Part shown: in pieces, positions 9,001 to 17,174 of the stretch
How positions within the stretch are numbered: position 1 is the first letter of the stretch
Layout of the letters: each line of letters starts with the position of its first letter
Assembly (NCBI GenBank): GCA_022447685.1
Contig: JAKVAO010000002.1
Span: forward strand, 35,342 to 99,341
Origin: Candidatus Caenarcanales bacterium
GTDB lineage: Bacteria; Cyanobacteriota; Vampirovibrionia; LMEP-6097
Direction of reading: 5' to 3'
Length of the DNA stretch: 64,000 bases
The notes under the pieces: generated by a model
The model's input: only the letters and a program-made list of their open reading frames with translations
What the model was told of the DNA's origin: nothing
Databases searched by the model: none
Position numbers and translations under genes: made by a program

Positions 9001-9392
9001 AAAAATTCATTAACAAATAAAGCATATTTTTCGGCATTTTTCAATTTATCTCGATCTGTTTTCCCCTCTTGCTTTGCTTTAGACAATTGAGTTTCCAGCT
9101 TCTTTAAATCTTTTTTATAAACTTGATAAGCTTGATTTTTCGCATTCAAGAATTCTCTACGTATCGCTTCATGAGTTTGATCAGCAAGTGATATATCGAT
9201 ATTTTTAGATAGTTCATAAATCAACTCTTTATCGAATTTAGTAATTTCTTTTCTATTATGATTTTGATTAAAGCCTCTTCCTAGAATCGATTTTTGTTCA
9301 GATGAATATTTTTCTGGACTCCGAGCTAATAAATAACTCAAACCTATAAGATTTTTATCTACATTTAAAGCCTTAGCCAAAATCTCTCCCAC
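6045..9392 (-). CDS. Large SF2-type DEVH-box ATPase/helicase-like protein
   Basis: A 1115-residue protein starting at GTG 9392. Walker A reads NAPVGSGKT at about 196-204 and motif II is VVVDEVHQ at about 331-337. A C-terminal RecA-like half is suggested by RKLATGVDLPYLEYVVLGHG and then AMQELRNTRVD, resembling motifs V and VI. The first 190 residues are Lys/Glu-rich and probably coiled coil; the last 350 residues are unrecognised and basic at the end (TKSSKP...KKTRSKTRF). SF2 proteins move on or remodel nucleic acid using ATP; the substrate is unknown. A run of 7 C (7 G on the coding strand) at 6163-6169 stands out in such AT-rich DNA. The gene is convergent with the Fe-S carrier gene and alone in its transcription unit. 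Confidence 0.75.
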   Translation of the reverse strand: MGEILAKALNVDKNLIGLSYLLARSPEKYSSEQKSILGRGFNQNHNRKEITKFDKELIYELSKNIDISLADQTHEAIRREFLNAKNQAYQVYKKDLKKLETQLSKAKQEGKTDRDKLKNAEKYALFVNEFFGNFKDISSLLPYKYNLERKAAKQFISYLIKTTERIKENINKEIAGDLVTDEDREEAALIRAEVINAPVGSGKTFLMGMLLAAMPDEFNALVSVGERDLMRDLLKVINYFIPEEEISHLSSNKHEYNVGLDFTNGDSEIKEIRYGLGTRMIFAVNNSLAKLASLSSEDKREREWLPSSVDNLHGITSKDFDEFLENTALVVVDEVHQINNRNKRINIKEGSWSKNVRDFMKRSITELGIYPWAFSVTPNNFTYVPTSIHDEVYLIPDAEGNLRSIFTSNPISELLDSEAKMVRNEFNMPTTEFLSVREETENLTEEEIKDLAAEAKMLFRIHRINYEIKDFDAQHKWKAASKLIAAKINNSHLKYLRGLSFVNYVEEANQLCQDFENLGINSANYSYKGVLIPKRLVEPIKSSIEGVKHCINGDPELELKGPSKYQGDFYLFHSRLYKEYNRDVLLKAHKKRALQNVVNLRKLATGVDLPYLEYVVLGHGPLSHTRAMQELRNTRVDLENMDKVPEVVVFNNFPMEMFIEATGLSDAQRCRVDLGGILNELENFDYEQDSEIMRAQYVDFSLLDPSKNYSYRTIKEIKLFFQTALLDEMKHLNKEDKLKISEYYSRNLKPILHKSSEQLAKQLNVPTSQLIKRDESGTLFYSDLLWFPVLKQLAKNFHESDYVNKIVDSEESFNQDFIRKKQYRSMARKITVSDFQKYFTEKYSIAKPYVLLALKQMGKIENINRVSDDTNISVTYSDEDKSCLEDEEILTVAKEVQGRVDDKYYFLEPREELNYKRFKIITSPGKIEKIDSLFIDKKKDSDLEAFKSMTVVSRQDGEKYRKFLTEYNLGDFSKFNEEKYIRLKDIALEIAKKQGLDADFMEDLKRLKFRTTRVKLYWQNLEIILEQMLKNKINDGIQKDLRLVNDYDHGIYRIPDSIRSFNNNKEKYRYQAIERGGYHKIKSKLNKAIQKLQTKSSKPDSQLAKNKKTRSKTRF

Positions 9393-9514
9393 ACATGAGT
9401 TAAACTAAATATTTACGAATTGAAAAATATCTGATTATTTTAACTCAAAGTGAGCACTAAATTCATTAACACATTATTTTCATCAAGCAAACAAAAATAG
9501 TAAAATTACTAGTA

Positions 9515-10324
9515 ATGCTAAATATTATTGAAATTTCAGGGACAGACGCTAAGACATTTATCAATGCTCAATCCACAATCAAAGTCTCTACAGGAAACAA
9601 TTACTGCGCTTTCCTAAGCCCAAAATCAGAAATTAAAGCTTTAACTTATTTAATAAAGGCTGATGATTCTAAAATATTTTTAATTTTAAAAGACGAAGCC
9701 ACAACTGAAAAACTAAAATCTCATTTAGAGAAATTTATAATTCTTGAAGATGTCGAGCTAAACTTAGTTTCTGAAACTAATTTTACCGAGCAAGATCCAG
9801 AACTCTCAAAACAAATTCCTGAAGATTTGAACTTTGAAGATTATTCAGAAACTGATTCTCTCGTTAAACTGCACCAAAACGGTATGCACAAGATTTTCGA
9901 TAAATATTTTCCAGAGGAGAAAGGCTGTTTCCCTGGACAGGAAGTCTTATCTAAGTATATAAATATCGGTTTAAAGAAGCGCGCGGAGCGCGCCCAAGAA
10001 TACACAGAAGAAGCGCGTGATATTTTCACTCAAGCTGAAGATAAGTCAGAGTGGGTTAAAGCGAAAGAACTTTTAAATAAAGCTATTTCAGAAGATCCCA
10101 AAAATGAAGAAGCTTATGAAACCCTAGGTGTGATTCTAGGTCGTGAAGAGAATTACAAAGAAGCGATAGAGGTTATGAAAAAATTAGATGGGGTTAACCC
10201 GACTTCAATTATGGCAAAAACTAATCTTTCTATTTTCTACATGCGTCTTGGAGACAAGGAAACAGCTGAAGAATACAAGGCTAAAGCTACTGTGGCTCAG
10301 TTTGATGAAGCTTTGAAAAAGTAA
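9515..10324 (+). CDS. ygfZ: YgfZ/GcvT-like folate-binding domain fused to TPR repeats
   Basis: A 269-residue protein. The signature KGCFPGQE at 136-143 is diagnostic of the YgfZ/COG0354 family (the IBA57 relatives), which use folate to help [4Fe-4S] enzyme maturation. Residues 1-150 fit a shortened GcvT-like fold. The usual C-terminal beta-barrel is absent; instead residues about 160-265 form TPR-like helices (EWVKAKELLNKAISEDPKNEEA, then a YKEAIEVMKKL unit and a further unit). TAAAAT at 9501-9506 lies 8 nt before the ATG, suggesting a leaderless mRNA. It is near, but not operonic with, the A-type Fe-S carrier. The fusion is unusual for the family as I know it. Confidence 0.8.
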   Translation: MLNIIEISGTDAKTFINAQSTIKVSTGNNYCAFLSPKSEIKALTYLIKADDSKIFLILKDEATTEKLKSHLEKFIILEDVELNLVSETNFTEQDPELSKQIPEDLNFEDYSETDSLVKLHQNGMHKIFDKYFPEEKGCFPGQEVLSKYINIGLKKRAERAQEYTEEARDIFTQAEDKSEWVKAKELLNKAISEDPKNEEAYETLGVILGREENYKEAIEVMKKLDGVNPTSIMAKTNLSIFYMRLGDKETAEEYKAKATVAQFDEALKK

Positions 10325-10429
10325 CTCTAAATAAGTTCACAAAACAAAATCATCTCACCCGTATATGGTATAAATATTTGAACAAATTTCGCAAGAAAAT
10401 TTAAATTATATTGAGGAGGAGATGAAATT

Positions 10430-11050
10430 ATGAGTTCAGGTATTCCTGCTTACAGACTCAAAGTAAATCAAGTTATTAATTTATACGACAAAGCTATTAA
10501 TGCATTAACTAAGGAAACAAGTAAAGAAAAAATCAAAGCTAAAATTCTAGATCTATTTCAACCTGATATTGATCAATCAACTTTCACTATCAAATCTCAA
10601 GACCTTATTAAAGGTATCACAGAGTTTTTAGATAAATATATTAAGCAAGAAATTTTTAAACCCAATGATTTACTAAGCCGTGTTCTGAAAAATTTTGATC
10701 AAAAGATCACCCCTAATAATATCTTCGGTAGTTCTACACTTGCAGTAAGTCTTGATACTGCTATTGAATGGAAATTACTGGAACATGTCGATATTAAAGA
10801 AACTGATAATGGTGGACTTAAAATCATTTTCCCACCTGAAATGAAAAACTTGAAATCTATAACTTTAAAAAAAGTAGATGATGAGAATAGATCATACTTT
10901 ATAGAATTTCATAACTCTGATTATGTTCGGGAAGTCCAAATCCAAGGTCAAGCAGATGACAGTGGATATCAATCATTTGATAATTCTTTGGACAAAATCC
11001 AAAGTAAGTTAAATATCTCAAAATTGTATAAAAGCTGGATAGTTAAATAG
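10430..11050 (+). CDS. Hypothetical protein
   Basis: A 206-residue soluble protein with a strong ribosome site (GAGGAGATG region, 8 nt before ATG) and an upstream GTATAAAT promoter-like element. The first half looks helical (LYDKAINALTKETSKEKIKAKILDLF...), the second half strand-rich (ITLKKVDDENRSYFIEFHNSDYVREVQIQG). It has no signal peptide, membrane segment or motif that I recognise. It stands alone between the YgfZ fusion and korA. Confidence 0.6.
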   Translation: MSSGIPAYRLKVNQVINLYDKAINALTKETSKEKIKAKILDLFQPDIDQSTFTIKSQDLIKGITEFLDKYIKQEIFKPNDLLSRVLKNFDQKITPNNIFGSSTLAVSLDTAIEWKLLEHVDIKETDNGGLKIIFPPEMKNLKSITLKKVDDENRSYFIEFHNSDYVREVQIQGQADDSGYQSFDNSLDKIQSKLNISKLYKSWIVK

Positions 11051-11233
11051 AATTTAGAGTGATAACTAACCTTAAATCAAATCTTAATCTAGCAAAACAC
11101 CCCTCAGAAATGCTAAATTGTTAAAGGTTGTAGTGTGCTGGGGTTGCCCTTGCAATTTTTAGTGCATTAAATTAGGTTAAGCCCTTCAGGTAGCCCAAAT
11201 TCAAGGCTGAAGAGGAAGAAGAACCGCAGTGTA

Positions 11234-11335
11234 ATGGAATTACATGAGGATTCTGATGACGATGAAAACGCAGAAGTTGAGTTATCTGAAAGGCTTAAAA
11301 GGAAAAAGCGGAACAAAGTAAATTATTATGAGTGA
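11234..11335 (+). CDS. Possible 33-residue leader peptide overlapping the korA start
   Basis: A short ORF (MELHEDSDDDENAEVEL..., basic end RLKRKKRNKVNYYE) stops at TGA 11333-11335, overlapping the korA ATG (11328) in a different frame. The frame stays open upstream to 11171. There is no clear ribosome site. The acidic-then-basic composition and the overlap would allow coupling to korA, but it could be chance. The rest of the 277-nt gap 11051-11327 shows no clear promoter or RNA. Confidence 0.22.
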   Translation: MELHEDSDDDENAEVELSERLKRKKRNKVNYYE

Positions 11336-13097
11336 AAAAAGAAATGTCATAGTGAGGATTGCAGGTGCCGCTGGTGATGGTATTGCATCTACCGGTGAGC
11401 TATTTGGTAAAACCTGCTCTAGAATGGGTTTACACGTCATGGCCTATAACTCTTATCAATCAGCGATTAGAGGTGGACACGTGTGGCTACAGTTAAATGT
11501 AGGCGAAGAGAAGACTAGATGTCATGGTGAACAACCTGAAGTTGCTCTTCTTCTTAACAAAACTAGTCCTGAAGTTCATATCCCAGATATGAAGCCAGGT
11601 GGAATTGTTTTTTACGACGTATCTAAAATTAAAGATGATTTAACAGTAATGAGAGATGATCTTAATTATTACGCTTTAGACTTCAAAGCACTTTGTGATT
11701 TCGAAGGAACTTCTCCAGTAATGGTTAACGTAATGTTAGCTGGTGCTTTAATCCAAGCTATTGGTTTAGACACTTCTGTAGGAATGGAATTCTTCGAAGA
11801 GAAATTCTCTAAGAAAGGTCAAGAAATTGTAGATGTTAACCAGAAAGTTTTCAACGCTGGTATCGAGTGGGCTAAAGAAAATGTAAAAGATTTCTCTGTA
11901 GCTCTTAAAGGTGATGGAACGAAAAGAATGTTCCTTACTGGTAACGATGCATTTGGTATGGGATTCATCGCAGGTGGTCTTAAGTCTTACGCTGCATATC
12001 CTATGTCTCCAGCTACTGGTATTCTTCACTATTTATCTAAGCAAGCTAAAAAATGTAAATTACTTGTTAAACAAACTGAAGATGAATTAGCAGCAGCTAA
12101 CTTCATTATCGGTTCTGGTCAAGCAGGTGTTAGAGCTGCTACAGCTACTGCTGGTGGTGGTTTCTGTTTAATGGTTGAGGCTTTAGGTCTTGCTGGTATG
12201 CTCGAGGTACCTACAGTATTCGTTTCTGTAATGCGTGGTGGTCCTTCTACAGGTATCCCAACTAAACAAGAACAGGCTGATATCAAACTAGTTATGGGTG
12301 GTAACGGTGATTTCCCAAGAATCGTAATTGCTCCTAAAGATACAGATGATGCTTTCGTTCAAGCTGCAAGAGCACTTAACTTAGCTGAGAAATATCAAGT
12401 TCCTGTAATCATTCTTTCTGACTTGTTCTTATCAGAGCACTATCAGACAGTTGATCCATTCGATTTCTCTAAAGTTACTATCGAGCGTGGTAAGTACATG
12501 AGAGAACTTCCTAAGGATGCTGCTAGATACAAGAGATATGAAGTTACTGACGATGGTATCTCTCCTAGATTGGTTCCTGGACACGAAGGACATATGTACT
12601 GTTCTGGTTCAGATGAGCACGATGAAGATGGTGAGTTAGTTTCTGATATCTTAGCTGGTTTACCAAGAGCGAAAGAAGTTAGATTAAAAATGCATCCTAA
12701 GAGAATGCGTAAAGAAGAAACTATGCTTAAAGAGAATGATGTTCTTCCTCCTGAGATTACTGGTCCAGCTGATGCGAAACTTACTCTTATGGGATGGGGT
12801 TCTACTTTCGATTACATCGAAGATGCTTGTGAAACTCTAAGAGCTGATGGTTTATCAGTAAATCACTTACACTTCACTGATCTATACCCTATGGATAAAG
12901 AGAAAGTGAAAGAGATTCTTAGATCTTGTAATGAAATCGTAGCTGTTGAGAACAACATGACTAACCAAATGTGTAAATTAATCCTAGGTGAAACTGGATT
13001 TGAAATCACTAGATCTATTAACAGATTTGATGGTGAGCCATTTACAGGTGAGTATATCGTAAACGAAGTTAAAAAAAAGGAGTTAATTAATGCCTGA
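11328..13097 (+). CDS. korA: 2-oxoacid:ferredoxin oxidoreductase, fused gamma-alpha subunit
   Basis: A 589-residue subunit. Residues 1-190 are the gamma domain (RIAGAAGDGIASTGELF, then SYQSAIRGGHVWLQL). Residues about 200-589 are the alpha domain (NDAFGMGFIAGGLKSYAAYPMSPATGI, TEDELAAANFIIGSGQAGVRAATATAGGG, RGGPSTGIPTKQEQ). With KorB it decarboxylates a 2-oxoacid, probably 2-oxoglutarate or pyruvate, to the acyl-CoA while reducing ferredoxin. The gamma-alpha fusion with a separate beta subunit matches KorAB-type two-subunit enzymes, which lack the ferredoxin-like delta subunit. The sequence is strongly biased to a few codons, as in highly expressed genes. It overlaps korB by 8 nt. Confidence 0.9.
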   Translation: MSEKRNVIVRIAGAAGDGIASTGELFGKTCSRMGLHVMAYNSYQSAIRGGHVWLQLNVGEEKTRCHGEQPEVALLLNKTSPEVHIPDMKPGGIVFYDVSKIKDDLTVMRDDLNYYALDFKALCDFEGTSPVMVNVMLAGALIQAIGLDTSVGMEFFEEKFSKKGQEIVDVNQKVFNAGIEWAKENVKDFSVALKGDGTKRMFLTGNDAFGMGFIAGGLKSYAAYPMSPATGILHYLSKQAKKCKLLVKQTEDELAAANFIIGSGQAGVRAATATAGGGFCLMVEALGLAGMLEVPTVFVSVMRGGPSTGIPTKQEQADIKLVMGGNGDFPRIVIAPKDTDDAFVQAARALNLAEKYQVPVIILSDLFLSEHYQTVDPFDFSKVTIERGKYMRELPKDAARYKRYEVTDDGISPRLVPGHEGHMYCSGSDEHDEDGELVSDILAGLPRAKEVRLKMHPKRMRKEETMLKENDVLPPEITGPADAKLTLMGWGSTFDYIEDACETLRADGLSVNHLHFTDLYPMDKEKVKEILRSCNEIVAVENNMTNQMCKLILGETGFEITRSINRFDGEPFTGEYIVNEVKKKELINA

Positions 13098-13971
13098 GAC
13101 TACAGACAGAGAAATAACAGTAAAAGATTTTAAAGGTCACATTAATCCTGACTGGTGCCCTGGTTGTGGTGATTTCGGTGTACTTAACGTACTTCAAAGA
13201 TCACTCGCTGAAATGAATATCGCTCCAGAAGACGTAATGATCGTTTCTGGTATCGGTTGTTCATCTAACCTTCCAGGTTTCATCAACACTTATGGAATGC
13301 ACACACTTCACGGAAGATCACTTCCTATCGCTCAAGGATTCAAGCTTGCTAACCATGGCATGCACGTAATCGCTTGTGGTGGTGATGGTGACGGTCTTGG
13401 AATTGGTGTTGGCCACTTAATTCACTCTATGAGACGTAATGTAGATATGACTTACATCATCATGGATAACTCAATCTATGGTTTAACTACTGGTCAGACT
13501 TCACCTACAAGTGGATTTAACATGAAAACTAAATCTACTCCATTCGGTAACCCTGAGCTTCCAGTTAACCCTATGGCTTTAGCTATCTCTGCTGGCTGTA
13601 GCTTTGTTGCTAGAGGTTTCTCTGGTAATCCTAAGCAATTAGTTGAAATCTATAAAGCAGCGATTAAGCATAAAGGATTTGCTTTCATAGATACTTTCAG
13701 TCCATGTGTAACTTTCAACAAAGTTAACACTGCTCAGTACTATAGAGAAAACACTTACGATATTCAAGAAGACGGACACGATTCTTCTGATATGCAAGCT
13801 GCTTTCGCTAGAGCAATGGAAGACGGTAAAATCGGAACTGGTATCTTCTACCAAAAAGAAAGACCAACTTACGAAACACCAGAAAAAGAAACTTTCGATA
13901 TTCCATTAGTAGATCAACCTCTAGGAGTGGATGAGAAGTTAGCGAGTGAATTAAACGCACAGTTCTTATAA
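13090..13971 (+). CDS. korB: 2-oxoacid:ferredoxin oxidoreductase, beta (TPP-binding) subunit
   Basis: A 293-residue protein with DWCPGCGDFG at about 18-27 and the thiamine diphosphate motif GDGDGLGIGVGH...NVDMTYIIMDN at about 98-130, followed by IYGLTTGQTSPTS. These are the cofactor and cluster-binding parts of the KorB/PorB family; a further Cys lies in SPCVTFN near residue 205. AAAAAAAAGGAG before the ATG is a strong ribosome site inside the korA end, giving coupled translation. Substrate choice between 2-oxoglutarate and pyruvate cannot be read from the sequence with certainty. A perfect terminator follows 25 nt after the stop. Confidence 0.9.
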   Translation: MPETTDREITVKDFKGHINPDWCPGCGDFGVLNVLQRSLAEMNIAPEDVMIVSGIGCSSNLPGFINTYGMHTLHGRSLPIAQGFKLANHGMHVIACGGDGDGLGIGVGHLIHSMRRNVDMTYIIMDNSIYGLTTGQTSPTSGFNMKTKSTPFGNPELPVNPMALAISAGCSFVARGFSGNPKQLVEIYKAAIKHKGFAFIDTFSPCVTFNKVNTAQYYRENTYDIQEDGHDSSDMQAAFARAMEDGKIGTGIFYQKERPTYETPEKETFDIPLVDQPLGVDEKLASELNAQFL

Positions 13972-13996
13972 GTAAAAAGAGAAAAGTGTAGATTTT

Positions 13997-14026
13997 AAAA
14001 AAGGAACCCCAAGGGGTTCCTTTTTT
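13997..14026. terminator. Strong intrinsic terminator after korAB, probably bidirectional
   Basis: AAAAAAGGAACCCC (13997-14010), loop AA, then GGGGTTCCTTTTTT (14013-14026): a 14-bp perfect stem with A and T tails on both sides. It serves korAB on the plus strand and can also end the convergent gene at 14064-14717. Confidence 0.92.
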
Positions 14027-14063
14027 GTTTTGTGAAAAATATTAAAATCCGGCTAGAATCAGA

Positions 14064-14717
14064 TCAACTTTGAAAAAAGTTACTAGGACTAGAACCCTTA
14101 TAAAGACTTTTTCTATAGTAAATCAATCTGTCTTTCAGTTGATTTATAGTATCTTCTTTTCTGTCTTGAGCCTCATCTAAATCATCAACTTTATTCGTGA
14201 TAACCATCTCTCCGACTCCAAAATTCGTATCTAATTTATCAATCAAGGAATCAACTGTATGCTTATAACTATCTTCATTTATTTTTCCAGCACCATCTTT
14301 ACCTTCTTGAAGAAAATGAACTAGAGTTTCAACTCTCCTTTCCATCTCTTTCTCGAAATCTTCTAGACTTTCCTTGCCTTGATACTCTACTAAAGTTGCC
14401 AAAGGCTTAGATTCATTTTTCTTTTCATCTAAAGCTCCGATAGCATCAAAAATTACATCAAGCATAGCTTCTCTAAGATACTTTTGTGTTTTTTCAATTG
14501 GAAAATTACCTGTATTCAGCTGCATAATTCCTGTTCTAGCATCTGTGACATAAGCTTTACTCATGTGATTTACTTGCTCTTTGATTTCAGCAACTTGATT
14601 ATTTAAGGGTTCAGTTTCTTTTCTTATGATGTCACGAATAGATTCTTTCAATTCTTTACCAAAAGACTCCATAAAAGTATTAAATTGTCCATGAGTTATT
14701 GCAGCAGCAGAATTCAT
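14064..14717 (-). CDS. Hypothetical coiled-coil protein
   Basis: A 217-residue protein from ATG 14717, acidic and helical throughout (FGKELKESIRDIIRKETEPLNNQVAEIKEQV, then LDEAQDRKEDTINQLKDRL), so probably a coiled coil with no export signal. The start is chosen because a minus-strand promoter (TTGTCA 14751-14746, TATTAT 14730-14725) places +1 at or just before this ATG; an upstream in-frame ATG at 14759 would lie ahead of the promoter. Its promoter is back to back with that of the divergent gene at 14781. No family is recognised. Confidence 0.6.
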   Translation of the reverse strand: MNSAAAITHGQFNTFMESFGKELKESIRDIIRKETEPLNNQVAEIKEQVNHMSKAYVTDARTGIMQLNTGNFPIEKTQKYLREAMLDVIFDAIGALDEKKNESKPLATLVEYQGKESLEDFEKEMERRVETLVHFLQEGKDGAGKINEDSYKHTVDSLIDKLDTNFGVGEMVITNKVDDLDEAQDRKEDTINQLKDRLIYYRKSLYKGSSPSNFFQS

Positions 14718-14724
14718 ATCCAAG

Positions 14725-14773
14725 ATAATAGCACACCCAATGTATTGACAAAAACTCACGACTTCGATATTAT
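14725..14773. promoter_or_regulatory. Bidirectional promoter with overlapping -35 boxes
   Basis: Plus strand: TTGACA 14745-14750, a 17-nt spacer, TATTAT 14768-14773, then 7 nt to GTG 14781. Minus strand: TTGTCA 14751-14746, a 15-nt spacer, TATTAT 14730-14725, then 7 nt to ATG 14717. The two -35 boxes share five base pairs, so RNA polymerase binding should be mutually exclusive. Both genes should give leaderless transcripts. Confidence 0.65.
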
Positions 14774-14780
14774 CTTAAGC

Positions 14781-17174
14781 GTGAAACTTAGTTCACTATT
14801 AGCAGCTACTCCAGTAGTAATAGGTTCGATTATTGGTACTAATCTAGAACCACTAACAATTGACTCAGATCTACTTCTAAACAGCCCAGAAAAATATGAA
14901 GAAGTTAAGGCTTTCTGTAACACGGAAAAAGAGAGTATTTTTCATTTACAATCATTTGATACTGATAATAAAAGACAATCTAGCTGTCAACAAATTAATG
15001 AAACTATTCATAATTATCAAATTAAATACTATGAATTGGACACTGTTTTTGACTATGTCAAAAATATCAATGAATTCAATGATTTAATTGGTGGCGATAA
15101 AATAGACGCTGCTCACCATTCACACAATGTTAACACTCAGATTCTTAGAGCTATTATTGGAGATGATTATGAGTTAGAATCGAATTCATCAAGCACTCTT
15201 CAAGATATAAATGAAATCCTAGTATCAATAAATCAATCTGGATTATTAAGTAAGTTTGAACTAAAAAGCAACAGTGATTTTATAGCACTTGCAAAAACAT
15301 TTCCAGCCTCTCAGAATAAGGATTTGAATAAAAATGAAAAACTAATGAGTTTTCAAAAATGGTTAGACTTACTTAATAAGAGCTTAATTTCAAATCAAAA
15401 TACTAAATACACCATACATAGAATTAGTTCTCTAGTTCAAGCAAATGCTTTCAAACCCGAGAAATTTTCCTCTCCCGATAATTACTTGAGTTCCTTACTG
15501 GAAGCGGATAATATGTTCGTTGAATTATCAAAGAATAAAATAAATAATTATGCAAGCCCACTTCATACTCTCTCTGGAAGACTAACTTCGACAATAAGCC
15601 CCCATGATTTTATATCTGTAAATGAATATGGAAATTCACTAATGAAAATTTCTAATAAGCTAGCAGAAAAACTCAAACTCAATGATTCTGAGATATCTGA
15701 TTACGTATCAAAAGCTTTAAGAAATATTGATGAACATAATGAATTGAATTACTTAGCAGAACTGGAAAGAATTACAAAATTAAATGTCAATGAAAAAATA
15801 GAAGCTTTTGTAAATTTAATGGAAAACTATGATCAAGAGCTGAAAGCTTTACATAGTGAGCGTTCTTGGCATCTTCTAAAACCAGCTATAGAAGATTTAT
15901 CTTCTCCAGTAGAGGCTTATAATAAATTCCAAGAATTAAAAAATAATTTTTTATCTGCTAATAAAAGTTCTTGGACGCAAATGACCAAGAGCCAAGAATA
16001 TCCAATTGAAAACTTTATGAACGATATAATTTTGTTCGACCTCGACACTAGAGACTTAGCTAGACGTCTTAGAGATTTAGATCAAATAGAAGGTGATAGC
16101 AAGTATAAAGATTCTGACTTATTACTGAATAATGTTTCAGCTAAAGCTGCTTTTGATGCAAAAAAAGCAAGTGAAGAGTCTAAGGAAGGCATATTTTCAT
16201 TAAACAATAACGGAAAAGAAATATTCAAAGTTCTCAGTCAGTATAATAAATCTCATTTAAATCAAGAAGAAATTAGCAAAGCAAAAAATCTCGGTATAAA
16301 AAACTTTGGGCTAATGAGTAATAGTCTTTTAAGAAAAAGTTTAGAAACAATTGAATTTCTTAAAAAACATCCAAATGCAGATGATAAGCCTATTAACTTA
16401 GTTATTTATCCAAGTGAAGATTTCAATAGCGCTTTCAATAGATTTTATATGCTCGAAGCTTTAGCTAAAGACCCAGAAAGTCATTTCATATTTAACCAAG
16501 CCGATCAAGATTCAGATCTTGTTGACACTCTTAAAAATATAAAAGATATAGTAGGCAAGGATAGGAAAATCAGGCTTGTAATTGCAGGACACGGTAGAGC
16601 TGGGGATGATTCTGCCTTACAGTTTTTAGGCTACGAAGATAAAGGACAACTTGACATAGGAGATAAGGAAATTATCAAATACCTAGTAGAGAATGTTGAC
16701 CAAATCCTCTTACTCAGCTGCTCAACAGGCAAAGCCACATTAGAAGAAGGAGATTTTACCGATCACAGTAACTTAGCAAACACCTTTTTGAATGAAATAA
16801 AAGCTTCTAAAACCCCTAGAGCAAAAGCTATCTAAGCAATACCCAGGGATGATAATATAACAGGGTTCTTCTACGCCAAGGATAAGTCCTTATATTTTAG
16901 AAATCATAGAAGCCGAGAAACATCTAGCTATAGGTATTTCAGAGATTTAAATGACCTGAAAGTACAAGTTCAAACCCTATATCCTTATGCCAATCAAGCT
17001 GGTCAAGAGTTCATTATCAATGAAATTTTAAATAATAGTAATAGTGATCAACAAACATTCAAAGGGGGACTTTTATTTCTTAATAGATATCCTCAACTAG
17101 AGTTATCGTTTCAACTCAATATCCCTTATCAAGTAATCTATAACGCAATTCTTCAGAAGCAAGTTTCTCAATAA
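14781..17174 (+). pseudogene. Clan-CD cysteine-protease-like protein interrupted by an in-frame TAA
   Basis: GTG 14781 follows a near-consensus promoter and opens with a hydrophobic head (KLSSLLAATPVVIGSII), possibly a signal peptide. The first 684 codons end at TAA 16833-16835; the same frame then stays open 112 more codons to TAA 17172-17174. Near the end of the first part, IRLVIAGHGRAG (His about 604) and QILLLSCSTGK (Cys about 647) resemble the His-Gly and Cys dyad of C80/MARTX-type or other clan-CD peptidases. The segment after the stop (IPRDDNITGFFYAKDKSLYF...) looks like its continuation. About 550 upstream residues are helical and unrecognised. The tail overlaps the convergent gene at 17116 by 59 nt. 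It could be a nonsense mutant, a sequencing error, or a shorter working protein. Confidence 0.6.
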
